DNA of 64,000 nucleotides from Bryobacter aggregatus MPL3. GTDB taxonomy: Bacteria; Acidobacteriota; Terriglobia; Bryobacterales; Bryobacteraceae. The stretch covers positions 1,550,001 to 1,614,000 of the forward strand of contig NZ_JNIF01000003.1 of the NCBI RefSeq assembly GCF_000702445.1, in the 5' to 3' direction. Numbering within the stretch: the stretch's first letter is position 1; each line of letters opens with the position of its first letter. The position numbers were made by a program, and so were the translations under genes. This document shows positions 44,294 through 53,727 of this stretch, piece after piece. The notes under the pieces were generated by a model. It had not been told where the DNA came from, did not search any database, and worked only from the letters and a program-made list of their open reading frames with translations.

Positions 44294-46059
44294 AGAAGTT
44301 TCTCCTAGGCATCCTCTGCGGCTTTGTATTCGCCGGACTCGCGATCTTGATTCTCGGCTTCGCGCTCATTCGAGCAGCATCGAAAAGCGCTCCTGAAACT
44401 GCAGGAGAATCCTTTCTCGTGCTTCGCCTCGATAGTGAAATTGTCGAGCGCCCGGCGGACGAGAATCCGATTCCGTGGTTCGACATGCAGTCGCCCTGGA
44501 CGGTGCTGGAGATCAAACAGGTTCTCGAGCGCGCCGCCACCGACAACAAGATCAAGGGACTCTTCCTCGAAGGCGGAAGAACCTCAATGGGATGGGCCAA
44601 GGCGGAAGAACTCCGCATGGCCCTTCTTGCTTTTAAGAAGAGTGGCAAGCCGGTCCACGCCTTCCTGCGCACGCCCAATGCAAAGGATTACTTTGTCGCC
44701 ACAGCCGCCGATCGCGTCTCGATGGTGGACGAGGACTATCTCGATCTCAAAGGCCTCCGCGTCGAACGCACCTATTACAAAAACACTCTCGACAAGCTGG
44801 GGATCCAGGTGGAGGTGGAGCACATCGGCAAGTACAAGGACTTCGGCGATAGCTACACCAAGACCTCGATGACGCCCGAGACGCGCGAATCAATGGGTGC
44901 CATCCTCGATGGGATTTTCAATGTCATGGTCCAAGGGATTGCCGAAGGCCGCAAGCGCACTCCTGCCGAAATTGAACGGCTGATGGACGACGGCCCTTTC
45001 CTCGCTAAGGCCGCACTTAAAGAAAAGCTGGTGGACGCGCTCAGCTACGAGGAGGGTGCGATGGATGAGTTGGCCAAGGTGGCCAATGTGTCGTCCAAGA
45101 GCCGGAGCTCCGCGCGCGACTACCGCAAGCAGATCCGCTTCCGTTGGGACAAGAATGCCGATCAGAAGATCGCCTATCTTGTCGCTGAGGGCGACATCAT
45201 CCGGGGATCGGCCAGCGGTGGCTTTGGCAACAGCGACAGCATCATCGCCTCGCGCGACTTCATTAAGAACGTACAGGCGCTCAAGAACGATTCCAGTTAT
45301 AAGGCTGTTCTGCTCCGGATTGATTCCGGCGGTGGCGATGCCATCGCTTCCGACGAGTTGCTGGCCGCGCTCCAGGAACTGAGCAAAGCCAAGCCGCTCG
45401 TCATCTCGATGTCCGATGTCGCTGCCAGCGGCGGCTACTACATGGCCGTTACTGGCGACCCGATCCTCGCCTACCCCGGCACCATCACGGGCTCGATTGG
45501 CGTCGTCTTCGGCAAGCCGAACCTGAAAGGCCTCTACGACAAAATCGGGCTGACCAAGGATGGCCTGCAACGAGGGAAGAACGCCGATCTCGATTCGGAA
45601 TACAAACCGATGAGTGACACGGCCCGCAAGAAACTGCGGGAAGGCATCGAGGAAAGCTACCGGACCTTCGTCGGCAAGGTGGCCGCCGGGCGCAAGGCCC
45701 AGGTAGAGGAAATTGAAACTCTCGCCCAGGGCCGCGCCTGGATTGCATCGGACCCGAAGGCGAAGCGCCTCACCGATCAGTTGGGCGGCATCGACGCCGC
45801 ACTGGCCGCGCTCTACAAGAAGGGAAATCTCACCAACACGAGCCAATTGCGCCTGGTTCCCTACCCACCCACGCAGAACGCCCTGGAGAAGTGGTTTAGC
45901 GAAGACAAGCTCGTGAGCACCGCCTTCCAGTCCGCTTTCGGCGGCGCTTTCAAGCTGGAGACACCCGCCTATGTGGACGAACTCCGCAAGGGTCTGCGTC
46001 CTGCGCTGCGCCAAGGTGGAATGCTCCGCTGGATGCCTTATACGATTGATGTGAAATAG
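44290..46059 (+). CDS. sppA: Signal peptide peptidase SppA (67K type)
   Basis: Inner-membrane serine protease of 589 residues that degrades released signal peptides on the periplasmic side. An N-terminal membrane anchor (MKKFLLGILCGFVFAGLAIL) precedes two tandem S49 domains. The general-base Lys is K181 in VEHIGKYKDFGD, and the nucleophile is S380 in DVAASGGYYMAV, on separate halves as in E. coli SppA. It is translationally coupled (ATGA) to an exported TIM-barrel gene, consistent with the heavy Tat/Sec export in this region. Confidence 0.95.
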   Translation: MKKFLLGILCGFVFAGLAILILGFALIRAASKSAPETAGESFLVLRLDSEIVERPADENPIPWFDMQSPWTVLEIKQVLERAATDNKIKGLFLEGGRTSMGWAKAEELRMALLAFKKSGKPVHAFLRTPNAKDYFVATAADRVSMVDEDYLDLKGLRVERTYYKNTLDKLGIQVEVEHIGKYKDFGDSYTKTSMTPETRESMGAILDGIFNVMVQGIAEGRKRTPAEIERLMDDGPFLAKAALKEKLVDALSYEEGAMDELAKVANVSSKSRSSARDYRKQIRFRWDKNADQKIAYLVAEGDIIRGSASGGFGNSDSIIASRDFIKNVQALKNDSSYKAVLLRIDSGGGDAIASDELLAALQELSKAKPLVISMSDVAASGGYYMAVTGDPILAYPGTITGSIGVVFGKPNLKGLYDKIGLTKDGLQRGKNADLDSEYKPMSDTARKKLREGIEESYRTFVGKVAAGRKAQVEEIETLAQGRAWIASDPKAKRLTDQLGGIDAALAALYKKGNLTNTSQLRLVPYPPTQNALEKWFSEDKLVSTAFQSAFGGAFKLETPAYVDELRKGLRPALRQGGMLRWMPYTIDVK

Positions 46060-46065
46060 CGGGAG

Positions 46066-46710
46066 ATGGCAATGCTCGCGGTGCTTGCAATCGCCGGCAT
46101 GCTGGCCCAGACGGGCCCGCCGCGTCTTGCGCCTGTCAGCGACGAAGCGCGCGATTCCAGCTTTCAGGCTTATCTCAAGAAGCTCAAGACCGTAGTCGCC
46201 AAGCGCGACGAGAAGGCTCTGCGGAAGCTGGTGGACCCGGAAGTGTTGACCAGCGTCGAGGGGCAGAAGGACCTGCGGGGTTGGCCGAAGTTTCGCGCCA
46301 TCTGGTGTGTGGGGGAGAATGGCGGTCCCATCTGGGACGTGCTGACAGACCTGATCGATCTTGGTTTCTTTCGTGAGATGCCCTCCATCTATGTTTCTCC
46401 TTACGTCGTGTGGAAGTTCCCGCGCGAACTGGATCCGAATCTACACCTGGTGGTTTTACGTGATGCCTTGCCGCTGCGGGCCAGGCCAGACCGGGACGCG
46501 CCAGCCCTCGCAACGCTTTCCTTCGACATCGTCAAGCAAGTGAGCTTGATGGACCCGAACAATCGTTTTGGCTGGGTGGAAGTAGAAACGGCCGCCGGTC
46601 TGCGCGGCTATGTCCAGACCGAGCAGGTCAGGAGTCCACTCATGCCCCGTGCCCAGTTCTCGCGCCGGGAGGGCCGCTGGGTGCTCACGGCTCTCGATCG
46701 CGCCCGCTAA
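46066..46710 (+). CDS. Exported protein with an SH3-like domain
   Basis: Protein of 214 residues. A signal peptide (MAMLAVLAIAGMLAQTG) precedes a helical part (about 28-115) and a C-terminal SH3b-like domain (about 125-190: LRDALPLRARPDRDAPALATL and FGWVEVETAAGLRGYVQTEQV). Bacterial SH3 domains often bind peptidoglycan or peptides. It starts 6 bp after sppA and probably shares its transcript. The family beyond the SH3-like part was not recognised. Confidence 0.78.
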   Translation: MAMLAVLAIAGMLAQTGPPRLAPVSDEARDSSFQAYLKKLKTVVAKRDEKALRKLVDPEVLTSVEGQKDLRGWPKFRAIWCVGENGGPIWDVLTDLIDLGFFREMPSIYVSPYVVWKFPRELDPNLHLVVLRDALPLRARPDRDAPALATLSFDIVKQVSLMDPNNRFGWVEVETAAGLRGYVQTEQVRSPLMPRAQFSRREGRWVLTALDRAR

Positions 46711-47072
46711 GCCAGTTTCAATTCGATTTCTTGGCTGCAGATCGAAACTTAAATCTTAGCTTCCCGCCCCACGGTCGACACGAAAGATCCGTAGCTCTCA
46801 ACCATGCGCTCTGGCTCTAGCAACAGCCAACATCCGGTGCAAAGCGCAGATTCCAGCAACGCACCCAAGGACTTCCGTCACTGCACCGACAGATATCCTT
46901 CGCCGGCATTTCGAGATGAAAAAAATTGGGATTTCCCGGCCGGCCAAGACCATCCTGCCGCGAGGAGGATCGATGTTTTGAGTTTCCGAGAGGGCCGCTG
47001 CAGAGAAGCGTTCCAAGGGCTCTTGGAGAGGTGGAGTCCGTTCGACTTGCGCCGCTTGGTTCCTGCAACAGC
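46711..47072. other. Gap without a recognised gene
   Basis: 362 bp between the SH3-like gene and the end of the PEP-CTERM gene. Open frames here overlap the neighbours' frames and match no family I know. I saw no terminator with a T-run, no repeat and no RNA gene. Confidence 0.5.
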
Positions 47073-48032
47073 TCAGCGCAACGCAGATCGGCGATGGAGC
47101 CCGAGCGCGATCATTCCTACGCCCAAGGTCCAGGTGGTTGCTGGCTCTGGTGTCGCAACGTCGAACACATGGACACCCGTATTCGCGTCCCAAAGGTACA
47201 ATCGCCCCTGGCTATCGAGAGCGAGCGAAGTGCGTCCACCCGAAGCATCGAGATTGGCCACCGCCGAACTCAGCGAGCCCAGCAGAGCGCCCGTCTGCGA
47301 ATCATAGATCAGCCCGCCCCCATTGCCATCGGCGACATAGAGCCGTCCATCTGGACCAATGAGCAGCGCAGCCGGGTCTATCGTGCCCGTAAGAACGAAC
47401 CCGCCCGCGGCCGTTCCATCGGCAGCATGGAAACGTTTGATTTCGTTGTTGTCTCCGTCGATTCCATAAATCAATCCATCCGGCCCGATTGCAATGGCGC
47501 CGACATGGCTTCCAAACACCAGATCCGCAATCCCGGAGAGTGGAGGAAACTTAGAGATTCCGCCGTCCGCCGAGAAAAAAACGTTGCCAACCAGATCGAC
47601 AGTCATCCCATCAGCAATGGCGAAGGGCAGGCTCAGACCGGTAAACGGAAGTACGGTCGAATACGTTGCCAGGTTGAAGTCATATAAGTGATTCCGGCTT
47701 CCCAAGACAAATAACTGGTCCCCCGCAAGAGCAATCAGAGCCTCGCGGGATATTTTGATACTGCTCGGTAAATAGTTTTCGACATCAAAACTCAACCCAG
47801 TCCCAGTTGAATAGGACCCAGAGTCGTAGCGCCCGCTCGCCCGCAGCACATAGAGCTTGTCCTGCCAGACGACGCCTCCCAGAACGGAACCGATGCCTTC
47901 CGGCAAAGAGCCATCGGAAACGGAGTTGTAGAGGGTCGTGGCTTGCGCGACGCCCGCAACCAGCAGCACAGCGATCGCAGACACAGATAAAAATTTTCTC
48001 AACACAAACCGCTCCCGCGGCAAATTTACCAT
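47073..48032 (-). CDS. PEP-CTERM sorted exported protein with beta-propeller-like repeats
   Basis: Protein of 319 residues. A signal peptide (around LRKFLSVSAIAVLLVAGVAQA) precedes NHL/SMP-30-like repeats (AIAIGPDGLIYGIDGDNNEI, ALLIGPDGRLYVADGNGGG, SLALDSQGRLYLWDANTG) and a C-terminal sorting tail, TPEPATTWTLGVGMIALGL followed by HRRSALR. The tail has the Pro-Glu-Pro motif, a hydrophobic helix and a basic end, so it should be processed by an exosortase/EpsH system encoded elsewhere. ATG at 48032 has GGGGAG before it; a GTG at 48005 is also possible. Confidence 0.85.
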   Translation of the reverse strand: MVNLPRERFVLRKFLSVSAIAVLLVAGVAQATTLYNSVSDGSLPEGIGSVLGGVVWQDKLYVLRASGRYDSGSYSTGTGLSFDVENYLPSSIKISREALIALAGDQLFVLGSRNHLYDFNLATYSTVLPFTGLSLPFAIADGMTVDLVGNVFFSADGGISKFPPLSGIADLVFGSHVGAIAIGPDGLIYGIDGDNNEIKRFHAADGTAAGGFVLTGTIDPAALLIGPDGRLYVADGNGGGLIYDSQTGALLGSLSSAVANLDASGGRTSLALDSQGRLYLWDANTGVHVFDVATPEPATTWTLGVGMIALGLHRRSALR

Positions 48033-48120
48033 GCTTCTCCCCAGAAGCTTTGTCGATTTCGCAGGATATAGTTTTTAGTACTGCCAGCCGGGTAAGGGGG
48101 AGGGAGGAGCGAGCTGAGTT

Positions 48121-48927
48121 CTAGAACGCGGCAGCGGAGCTGATGCCCGCCTGCCCGAGCGCATTCGCCATCTTTTCGAGAGCAGCCTTGTGGATCTGTG
48201 AGACGCGGCTCTCGTTGATACCGAGCATGCCGCCGATCTCCTTCATTGTCATCTCGCTGGTGTAATACAAAAGAACGACGCGCTGGTAGCGCTCGGGAAG
48301 CGTGTGCAGGGCAGTGCCAAGCAAGCCACGCAACTCTTCGCGCGCACAAATCGAGTCCGGATGCATGTCCGGGCTGGTTGGAAAATCGGGAGCGGGAAGA
48401 TCCTCGCTGTCATTGGCGCGAGTCGAGGCCGAAACCAGACCGACGTTCCGCAGGTCGATCATCATCTGGCGCCACCGCTCGACCTCAACCCCCATCTTCT
48501 GGGCGACTTCCTGTTCGGTCGGGTTGCGCTGGAGTTCTGTTGCAAGATCGCGTGTGGCCGCTTCCACCTGCTTGTGCCGGCGGCGTAGATCGCGCGAAGC
48601 CCAATCCAACTGGCGCAGACTGTCGAGAATCGCACCCTTGATGCGGTGCTTTGCGTACGAGGAAAAGGCTACATTCTTCTCACGGTCAAACTTGGTGGCC
48701 GCATCAAAGAGACCCATGATCCCGGCATGGATCAAATCATCCAGGTCAACGTGAACCGGGAGATTTTCATGAACGCGGACAGCAATGGCGCGCACAAGTG
48801 GAAGGTGCTCCAAGACAACACGGTCGCGATGGGCATAGAGACTCTGGGCAGGCTCCTCATAGGAGGCCAGGGTGGCGTTTACTTCCATTGCAGTCGACAT
48901 CATTGTGTAGGAGGCAGGTACAGACAT
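48121..48927 (-). CDS. FliA/WhiG-type RNA polymerase sigma factor
   Basis: Sigma70-family group 3 factor of 268 residues. Region 2 includes LPLVRAIAVRVHENLPVHVD and HAGIMGLFDAATKFD, then FSSYAKHRIKGAILDSLRQLDW. Region 3 follows with RRRHKQVEAATRDLATELQRNP, and region 4 with LPERYQRVVLLYYTSEMTMKEI and INESRVSQIHKAALEKM. This is the FliA (flagellar) or WhiG layout. The frame runs 129 codons further upstream, but that part has a third-position GC near 50 percent, far below the gene itself, and matches nothing. The ATG at 48927 has GGAG at 48937-48940. No flagellar gene is in the window. Confidence 0.9.
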   Translation of the reverse strand: MSVPASYTMMSTAMEVNATLASYEEPAQSLYAHRDRVVLEHLPLVRAIAVRVHENLPVHVDLDDLIHAGIMGLFDAATKFDREKNVAFSSYAKHRIKGAILDSLRQLDWASRDLRRRHKQVEAATRDLATELQRNPTEQEVAQKMGVEVERWRQMMIDLRNVGLVSASTRANDSEDLPAPDFPTSPDMHPDSICAREELRGLLGTALHTLPERYQRVVLLYYTSEMTMKEIGGMLGINESRVSQIHKAALEKMANALGQAGISSAAAF

Positions 48928-49464
48928 CGGATTTATCTCCAAGCGGGATATAGGTTCAATCGCCCGGTTAGAAAAAGTAGCCGTCAGCGCCGCTGGACTG
49001 TCAAGTCCTTCGGGACTTTGACCGATTCTCTCTGTAGCTGGTGGCTTCCGCATGGCTTTACTTTTTCCGCCCGTCTGCCGACCCACCGTTGCAACCTTTC
49101 GGGTCGCCACTGGAGCGGCACCCTTCTTACTGCACGGGGCGTGCCGTTCTTCCTCAAAAACTTTAGCCCCAATTTGGCGCAAAGCGTATGCCATTACGGG
49201 TTCCTCACAGTTCCCTAATCTATTGCTGTAGATGAACTTAGCCAGAACCTGACCTCTACTGACTCCATCTGTCGTTCCTTGCGAAGTTTTCCACAGCTCC
49301 AAAACGGGACCCATTTCGGCCTATGTGTTCCAAAATGGAAATATTCCCTCCAGATTGAAACACTACCCCCAAGAACTTTGTCCTCTTCGCTGGCTTAATC
49401 GTAGTATCGATCATTCTCTCGCGTTCTAAGTACTTGAAAACAAGGGAATTTTACCTTAGCCGTT
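48928..49464. other. Long non-coding leader/intergenic region with several hairpins
   Basis: 537 bp between the sigma factor start and the DMT exporter stop. Three stems stand out: 49000-49022 (9 pairs with one bulge, TTCG loop on the + strand and CGAA on the - strand), 49101-49123 (GGGTCGCC with GGCACCC, one bulge) and 49132-49144 (GCACG/CGTGC). The first 390 bp are open in the sigma frame but do not show gene-like codon use. The rest is AT-richer and probably contains the sigma gene promoter. Confidence 0.5.
48937..48940 (-). promoter_or_regulatory. Shine-Dalgarno deciding the sigma factor start
   Basis: GGAG on the minus strand, 9 bp before the ATG at 48927. A second possible site (GAGG before an ATG at 49194) would add 89 residues that look non-coding. 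Confidence 0.5.
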
Positions 49465-50367
49465 CTAAGATGAAACACTGAGACGTTTTACAAGCCAGAC
49501 CCCTAAAAACACAACCCACATGGCCCCAAATTGCCCCCAGCCAAACTCCTCGCGATAGACCAACCAGCCTAAGGTGATGGCCACCACCGGATTGACATAG
49601 GTATAAATTGAGGCGATGGCTACTGGTAAATGTTGCAAGGAATAGAGGTAAGCACTGTAGGCAAGGATTGATCCAAACAGCGCGAGGTACAAAACGGCGC
49701 CGAGCACTTGCGGGGTGGGACGAATGGCCCAGTCGCCATTCAGAATCGCCAGTAGCCCTACCGCAATACCTACGGAGAACTGCTGAATCCCCCCAACCAG
49801 GATTGGGTTCGTCTTCTCCGGCCGTCTTTTTTGCAGGATTGACCCTAGGCTCCAGCCAAAACAGCTTAGCTGCAAAAATAAAAATCCCTTAACCATATTG
49901 CCGTGAATTCCCAATCGGAGAGCCTCCGGAGCCACTAAACCGACAGCACCACTAAACCCGATCAACATGCCCAGGAGCGCCTTAGGCCTGAACTTTTCTC
50001 CGCCCGGCAGGATGGTATCGAGGCCGACCATCCAGAAAGGTCCCACCGTGACAAAAAGTGCCGCCAGCCCGCTGGGGATGATCGTCTCGGAGAACGTGAG
50101 CATGGAGTTGCCCAGGCCGAGGGTGAGCAGTCCGGTTCCGGCGGGCCACCAAAGCGCCGCCCCGCGAGGCATCGCCCAGCCGCGCCACCAGGCAAAGGCA
50201 AGAATCAAGGCCCCGGACAAGAGAAAGCGAGTCCCCACCAGGAGGAGCGGCGGAAAACCTTCGAGCGCGATTCGGATGCCCAGGTACGTGGTGCCCCAGA
50301 AGAAACAGACGGCAGCCAGACTCCACCAGGCCGCATCCGGAGGAGACTTGGAAGGAGAGGCAGACAA
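49465..50367 (-). CDS. DMT-superfamily EamA transporter (RhaT/YdcZ-like exporter)
   Basis: Inner-membrane protein of 300 residues with ten predicted helices in two EamA repeats (about 10-145 and 160-295). FFWGTTYLGIRIALEGFPPLL in the first repeat and SIYTYVNPVVAITLGWLVYREE in the second are typical. Such proteins export amino acids or other metabolites. It is divergent from the PfkB kinase gene with only 29 bp between starts. Confidence 0.92.
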   Translation of the reverse strand: MSASPSKSPPDAAWWSLAAVCFFWGTTYLGIRIALEGFPPLLLVGTRFLLSGALILAFAWWRGWAMPRGAALWWPAGTGLLTLGLGNSMLTFSETIIPSGLAALFVTVGPFWMVGLDTILPGGEKFRPKALLGMLIGFSGAVGLVAPEALRLGIHGNMVKGFLFLQLSCFGWSLGSILQKRRPEKTNPILVGGIQQFSVGIAVGLLAILNGDWAIRPTPQVLGAVLYLALFGSILAYSAYLYSLQHLPVAIASIYTYVNPVVAITLGWLVYREEFGWGQFGAMWVVFLGVWLVKRLSVSS

Positions 50368-50396
50368 GAATTCAGGGTAGCAAGTACAATCGAAAC

Positions 50397-51326
50397 TTGA
50401 TCATCACCGTCACGCTCAACCCTGCTGTTGACCAGAACATCTCGGCCGATCAATTGGTCTTCGACGATCGCGCTTATATTCTCGACACCTTCGAGAGCGC
50501 GGGCGGGCGCGGGATCAACGCGTCGCGCGTGATCCACTCCTTCGGCGGCAAGACGCTTGCGATCGCCTTCTCTGGGGGCGAGAGCGGAACACATTTCGAG
50601 CAGTTGTTAAAAAAATATGGCTTCCCCGCCGAGTTTGTGCGGATGAAGAACGCCATTCGCCACAACCTGGCCATCACCGATAAACAAGGCCTGAGTGTCA
50701 AGCTCAATGAACGGGGCCCGGACCTGAGCGGTCCTGAGGTGGAAGCAATTGCACAGCTGGTCATCAAGCGCCTGCCCAAAGCCAAATGGCTGATGTTGTG
50801 CGGCAGTCTGCCCCCTGGCGTGCCGAACGATTTCTATTCGCAGCTCATTGAGGCCGCACGCAAGGAAGGCGTCAAGACTCTGCTCGATACCGATAGCGAC
50901 CCGCTCACTCTCAGCGTCGAAGCCGGCCCCACCGTGGTTACCCCCAACCAATCGGAGGCCGAACGCTTGCTCGGGCGCGCGTTGCTCACCCGCAGCCACT
51001 TCATCGATGCCGCAGAGCGTATCCGTGAAATGGGTTCTGAGAACGTGCTGCTCTCTCTCGGGGCTCGCGGGGCAATCGGCTGCACCCCAAACCATGTCTA
51101 TGAAGCGATCCCTCCCCGGGTCGACGCCGTGTGCCCGATTGGCGCCGGCGACGCGATGGCCGCCGCCTTCACCTGGGCCATGACACGGGGCAAGCCCTTC
51201 GCCGATGCGATCCGTTGGGGGGTTGCCGCCGGAACAGCATCGGCGATGCTGCCGGGCATCAGCTACCCGACCCTCGATCAGACCAAAGACATCTACAAGC
51301 GCGTCGAGATCAAGCCCGTCAGCTAA
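50397..51326 (+). CDS. PfkB-family 1-phosphofructokinase
   Basis: Ribokinase-fold sugar kinase of 309 residues. It begins at [18 protein letters not shown] is the exact N-terminus of the 1-phosphofructokinase/tagatose-6-phosphate kinase group, so no other start fits. The substrate-side [16 protein letters not shown] and the catalytic D252 in [13 protein letters not shown] are present. Fructose-1-phosphate, tagatose-6-phosphate or fructose-6-phosphate (PfkB type) are all possible substrates; no PTS gene is nearby. No clear Shine-Dalgarno is seen. The stop overlaps the convergent dehydratase stop by 4 bp. Confidence 0.9.
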   Translation: MIITVTLNPAVDQNISADQLVFDDRAYILDTFESAGGRGINASRVIHSFGGKTLAIAFSGGESGTHFEQLLKKYGFPAEFVRMKNAIRHNLAITDKQGLSVKLNERGPDLSGPEVEAIAQLVIKRLPKAKWLMLCGSLPPGVPNDFYSQLIEAARKEGVKTLLDTDSDPLTLSVEAGPTVVTPNQSEAERLLGRALLTRSHFIDAAERIREMGSENVLLSLGARGAIGCTPNHVYEAIPPRVDAVCPIGAGDAMAAAFTWAMTRGKPFADAIRWGVAAGTASAMLPGISYPTLDQTKDIYKRVEIKPVS

Positions 51327-53299
51327 CGGCCCAGCGCCTTCTTCCCGGCCGCAATCACTTCCAGAATCCGATCGACGTCGTACACCGCACCTGCCCAGGT
51401 TCCGCCCGACACATCCTGGAGAGCAGCCCATAGCCGTGAGTCGGCGGGCAATTGCGGGTCTGCCGCAAGCGTTTCGGGCATCGGCCGCGCGGCGAGAATC
51501 CGGTCGCCTTCCTCGGCCCCACCATTCTCGGTAATCAGATTCACAGTTCCCGAAAGATCGTTGCGATCAATGAGGATCTCGATCAAATCCCCATCTTGAA
51601 TTTTGCCAATCGGCCCTCCGGAGAGAGCCTCGGGCGTCACATGGCCAATGCAGGCTCCGGTCGAAACCCCGCTGAAACGCGCATCGGTGATCACCGCCAC
51701 ATGCTTGCCAAACTCCAGATGCTTCAGGGCGCTGGTGAGCTGGTAGGTCTCTTCCATGCCGCTGCCCAGAGGTCCCCGGCAGTTCAACACGAGGATATCG
51801 CCAGCCTGAATCGCATGCGACTTGATCGCATGGATCGCATCGGGCTCTGACCGGAAGACGCGAGCCGGACCACGCTTGCGATAGACATTGTCCGCATCCA
51901 CCACGCTCGGGTCAATGGAGGTGCTCTTAATCACAGCGCCGCCGGGCGCCAGGTTGCCGAGCGGGAAGCAGACCGTCGCGGTCATGCCGCGAGAACGGGC
52001 CGTACCGGGCGACATGATCACATCATCGGGATGGATGCCATCGCGCTCCTGCAGTTGCTGGCGCAGGAGATGACGGCGTTCGCTGTGCTCCCACCACTCG
52101 AGGCTCTCGCCGAGCGTGTACCCCGTAACCGTCAGCGCATTCAGCTTTAAGAGTCCCTCATCGCGCAAATGCAACATCACCTCAGGCACCGCGCCCGCAA
52201 GGAACACCTGAACCGTCGGATGATTGCGCGGGCCATTCGGCAACGCATCGACAAGGCGCGGTACCTGGCGATGGATCGCCGTCCAGTCAGCAGGCGTTGG
52301 CCGCTTGCGGCCCGCATGATAGGCAACCGCAGCCAGATGCATGATCACGTTTGTTGAGCCGCCAAAGGCAGCAAACACAGCCATGGCATTCGCAATCGCA
52401 TCGTCGGTGAGGATGTCTGTCGTTTTGAGGCCCTGCTGCGACTGGTACAAGAGAGCGGTCGCCGAGCGCCGTGCCATATCGAGCCAGATCGGCGCACCCG
52501 AGGGAGCGAGCGCGGAATGTGGCAAGCTCAAGCCCAAAGCCTCGCCAATCACCTGCGCCGTCGCCGCCGTGCCGAGGAACTGGCAGCCGCCGCCCGGGGA
52601 CGCACAAGCACGGCACCCCATATCGGCGGCATGCTCGAGCGTAATCGTGCCATGCGCAAAGCGCGCGCCAATGGTCTGCACCTTCCCGGTGTCTTCCCCG
52701 TCTTCCGTCGCCAGCGTGACGCCACCGGGCACGAGGATGGTTGGAAAATCATGGGTGGCCGCGAGCGCCATCATCATGGCCGGCAAGCCCTTATCGCAAG
52801 TCGCGACACCGAGCACGCCCTGGCGTGTCGGCAGGCTGCGGATCAGACGGCGGAATACCTGCGCCGCATCGTTGCGATAAGGCAGACTATCGAACATCCC
52901 GACCGTGCCCTGAGTCCGGCCATCGCAAGGGTCGGTTACATAAGCGGCAAAAGGCACGGCGCGGTGCTTCTTCAGCTCTTCCGCAGCCGCTGCCATGAGC
53001 AGATTCACCTCCCAATGGCCGGTGTGATAGCCCAGCGCGACAGGCGTGCCGTCATTGGCCCGCAAGCCACCGTGGGTGGAGAGCAGCAGAATCTCTTTGC
53101 CGCCCAGCAACTTCGGGTCCCAACCCATGCCCGCATTTTGGGTCCAGCCGAACAGGTCGCCCGAAGGCTTCTGCAACAGCATTTCGGCGGTGATGGGAAG
53201 CGCGCCAGCAGGCCCCTTTGCTTTAGAAACAACTTCCAAAACAGACTTGTCAGCAGATTCCACAAGGGCAAGAAGATTCGGCGATAGCGAGGATGACAT
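51323..53299 (-). CDS. IlvD/Edd-family dehydratase, YjhG/YagF (D-xylonate dehydratase) type
   Basis: Iron-sulfur dehydratase of 658 residues, longer than IlvD (about 560-615) and in the range of YjhG/YagF. Candidate cluster cysteines are in [22 protein letters not shown] and [19 protein letters not shown]. The segment [20 protein letters not shown] corresponds to the conserved FGGSTN-type block. YjhG/YagF act on D-xylonate, giving 2-keto-3-deoxy-D-xylonate. The neighbouring PfkB kinase and the sugar isomerase genes fit a sugar-breakdown role. Dihydroxy-acid dehydratase activity is less likely but cannot be excluded. Confidence 0.9.
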   Translation of the reverse strand: MSSSLSPNLLALVESADKSVLEVVSKAKGPAGALPITAEMLLQKPSGDLFGWTQNAGMGWDPKLLGGKEILLLSTHGGLRANDGTPVALGYHTGHWEVNLLMAAAAEELKKHRAVPFAAYVTDPCDGRTQGTVGMFDSLPYRNDAAQVFRRLIRSLPTRQGVLGVATCDKGLPAMMMALAATHDFPTILVPGGVTLATEDGEDTGKVQTIGARFAHGTITLEHAADMGCRACASPGGGCQFLGTAATAQVIGEALGLSLPHSALAPSGAPIWLDMARRSATALLYQSQQGLKTTDILTDDAIANAMAVFAAFGGSTNVIMHLAAVAYHAGRKRPTPADWTAIHRQVPRLVDALPNGPRNHPTVQVFLAGAVPEVMLHLRDEGLLKLNALTVTGYTLGESLEWWEHSERRHLLRQQLQERDGIHPDDVIMSPGTARSRGMTATVCFPLGNLAPGGAVIKSTSIDPSVVDADNVYRKRGPARVFRSEPDAIHAIKSHAIQAGDILVLNCRGPLGSGMEETYQLTSALKHLEFGKHVAVITDARFSGVSTGACIGHVTPEALSGGPIGKIQDGDLIEILIDRNDLSGTVNLITENGGAEEGDRILAARPMPETLAADPQLPADSRLWAALQDVSGGTWAGAVYDVDRILEVIAAGKKALGR

Positions 53300-53391
53300 G
53301 AACTCCTCATCCTATCGCGGGTGGCTTCAAATGCTGCCAGTATTCGAATTCCTCCTGCCCGGAACCTCTTCCTGCTAAGTTTTGGACCAAG

Positions 53392-53520
53392 ATGCATCCG
53401 TCAGTTGCAATCCTCACACTGGGAATTCTTGCAGCGGACTCCGCTTCGTCTCAATCGCTGGTCGGCGCGATTTTTCTTGTGCTGGGCATGAGAGGATTCC
53501 ACTTGGGTTCGCGAGGCTGA
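53392..53520 (+). CDS. Possible 42-residue membrane peptide
   Basis: ATG-initiated frame with a hydrophobic stretch (SLVGAIFLVLGMRGFHLG). No strong Shine-Dalgarno. Its TGA shares bases with the ATG of the next small frame (TGATG), which hints at coupling. It could equally be chance or a remnant. Confidence 0.25.
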   Translation: MHPSVAILTLGILAADSASSQSLVGAIFLVLGMRGFHLGSRG

Positions 53521-53696
53521 TGGCTCAATCTTCGCCTGGCTCCCATCCCAATACTCAATACCGCTCCCATTCGCAAGCTGGCGGCGGCTTCATCTTCTGG
53601 GTCCCACTGTTCACCGGTGAGATGATCGGTGCTACCTCCGTCCGGTTTTGGATTCTCTTCCTGCTGGCCCTCGAAACGAACCCCCTCTTATCCTGA
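53520..53696 (+). CDS. Possible 58-residue membrane peptide
   Basis: Starts in a TGATG overlap with the 42-residue frame. Hydrophilic first half (MAQSSPGSHPNTQYRSHSQ), then a hydrophobic half with GGGFIFWVPLFTGEMIGATS and FWILFLLALE. No family recognised. Support is limited to the overlap and the membrane-like pattern. Confidence 0.25.
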   Translation: MAQSSPGSHPNTQYRSHSQAGGGFIFWVPLFTGEMIGATSVRFWILFLLALETNPLLS

Positions 53697-53727
53697 TCAC
53701 CACAAGCACAACTCCTCGAATGAGAAT

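Larger units (their letters stand above)
53300..53727. other. Gap holding only two weak small ORFs
   Basis: 428 bp between the dehydratase start and a small membrane protein gene. Apart from the two overlapping short frames at 53392-53520 and 53520-53696, I saw no gene, repeat or terminator. It includes the dehydratase promoter region. Confidence 0.5.

Noticed and set aside
49070-49150. Possible c-di-GMP (GEMM) riboswitch because of GAAA and AAAGCC elements in the sigma leader
   Set aside because: The conserved GEMM core and helix arrangement could not be matched; only the hairpins are reported.
48928-49314. 129-codon N-terminal extension of the sigma factor
   Set aside because: Codon use differs from the gene body, no homology is recognised, and a good ribosome-binding site and family-sized protein are given by the ATG at 48927.
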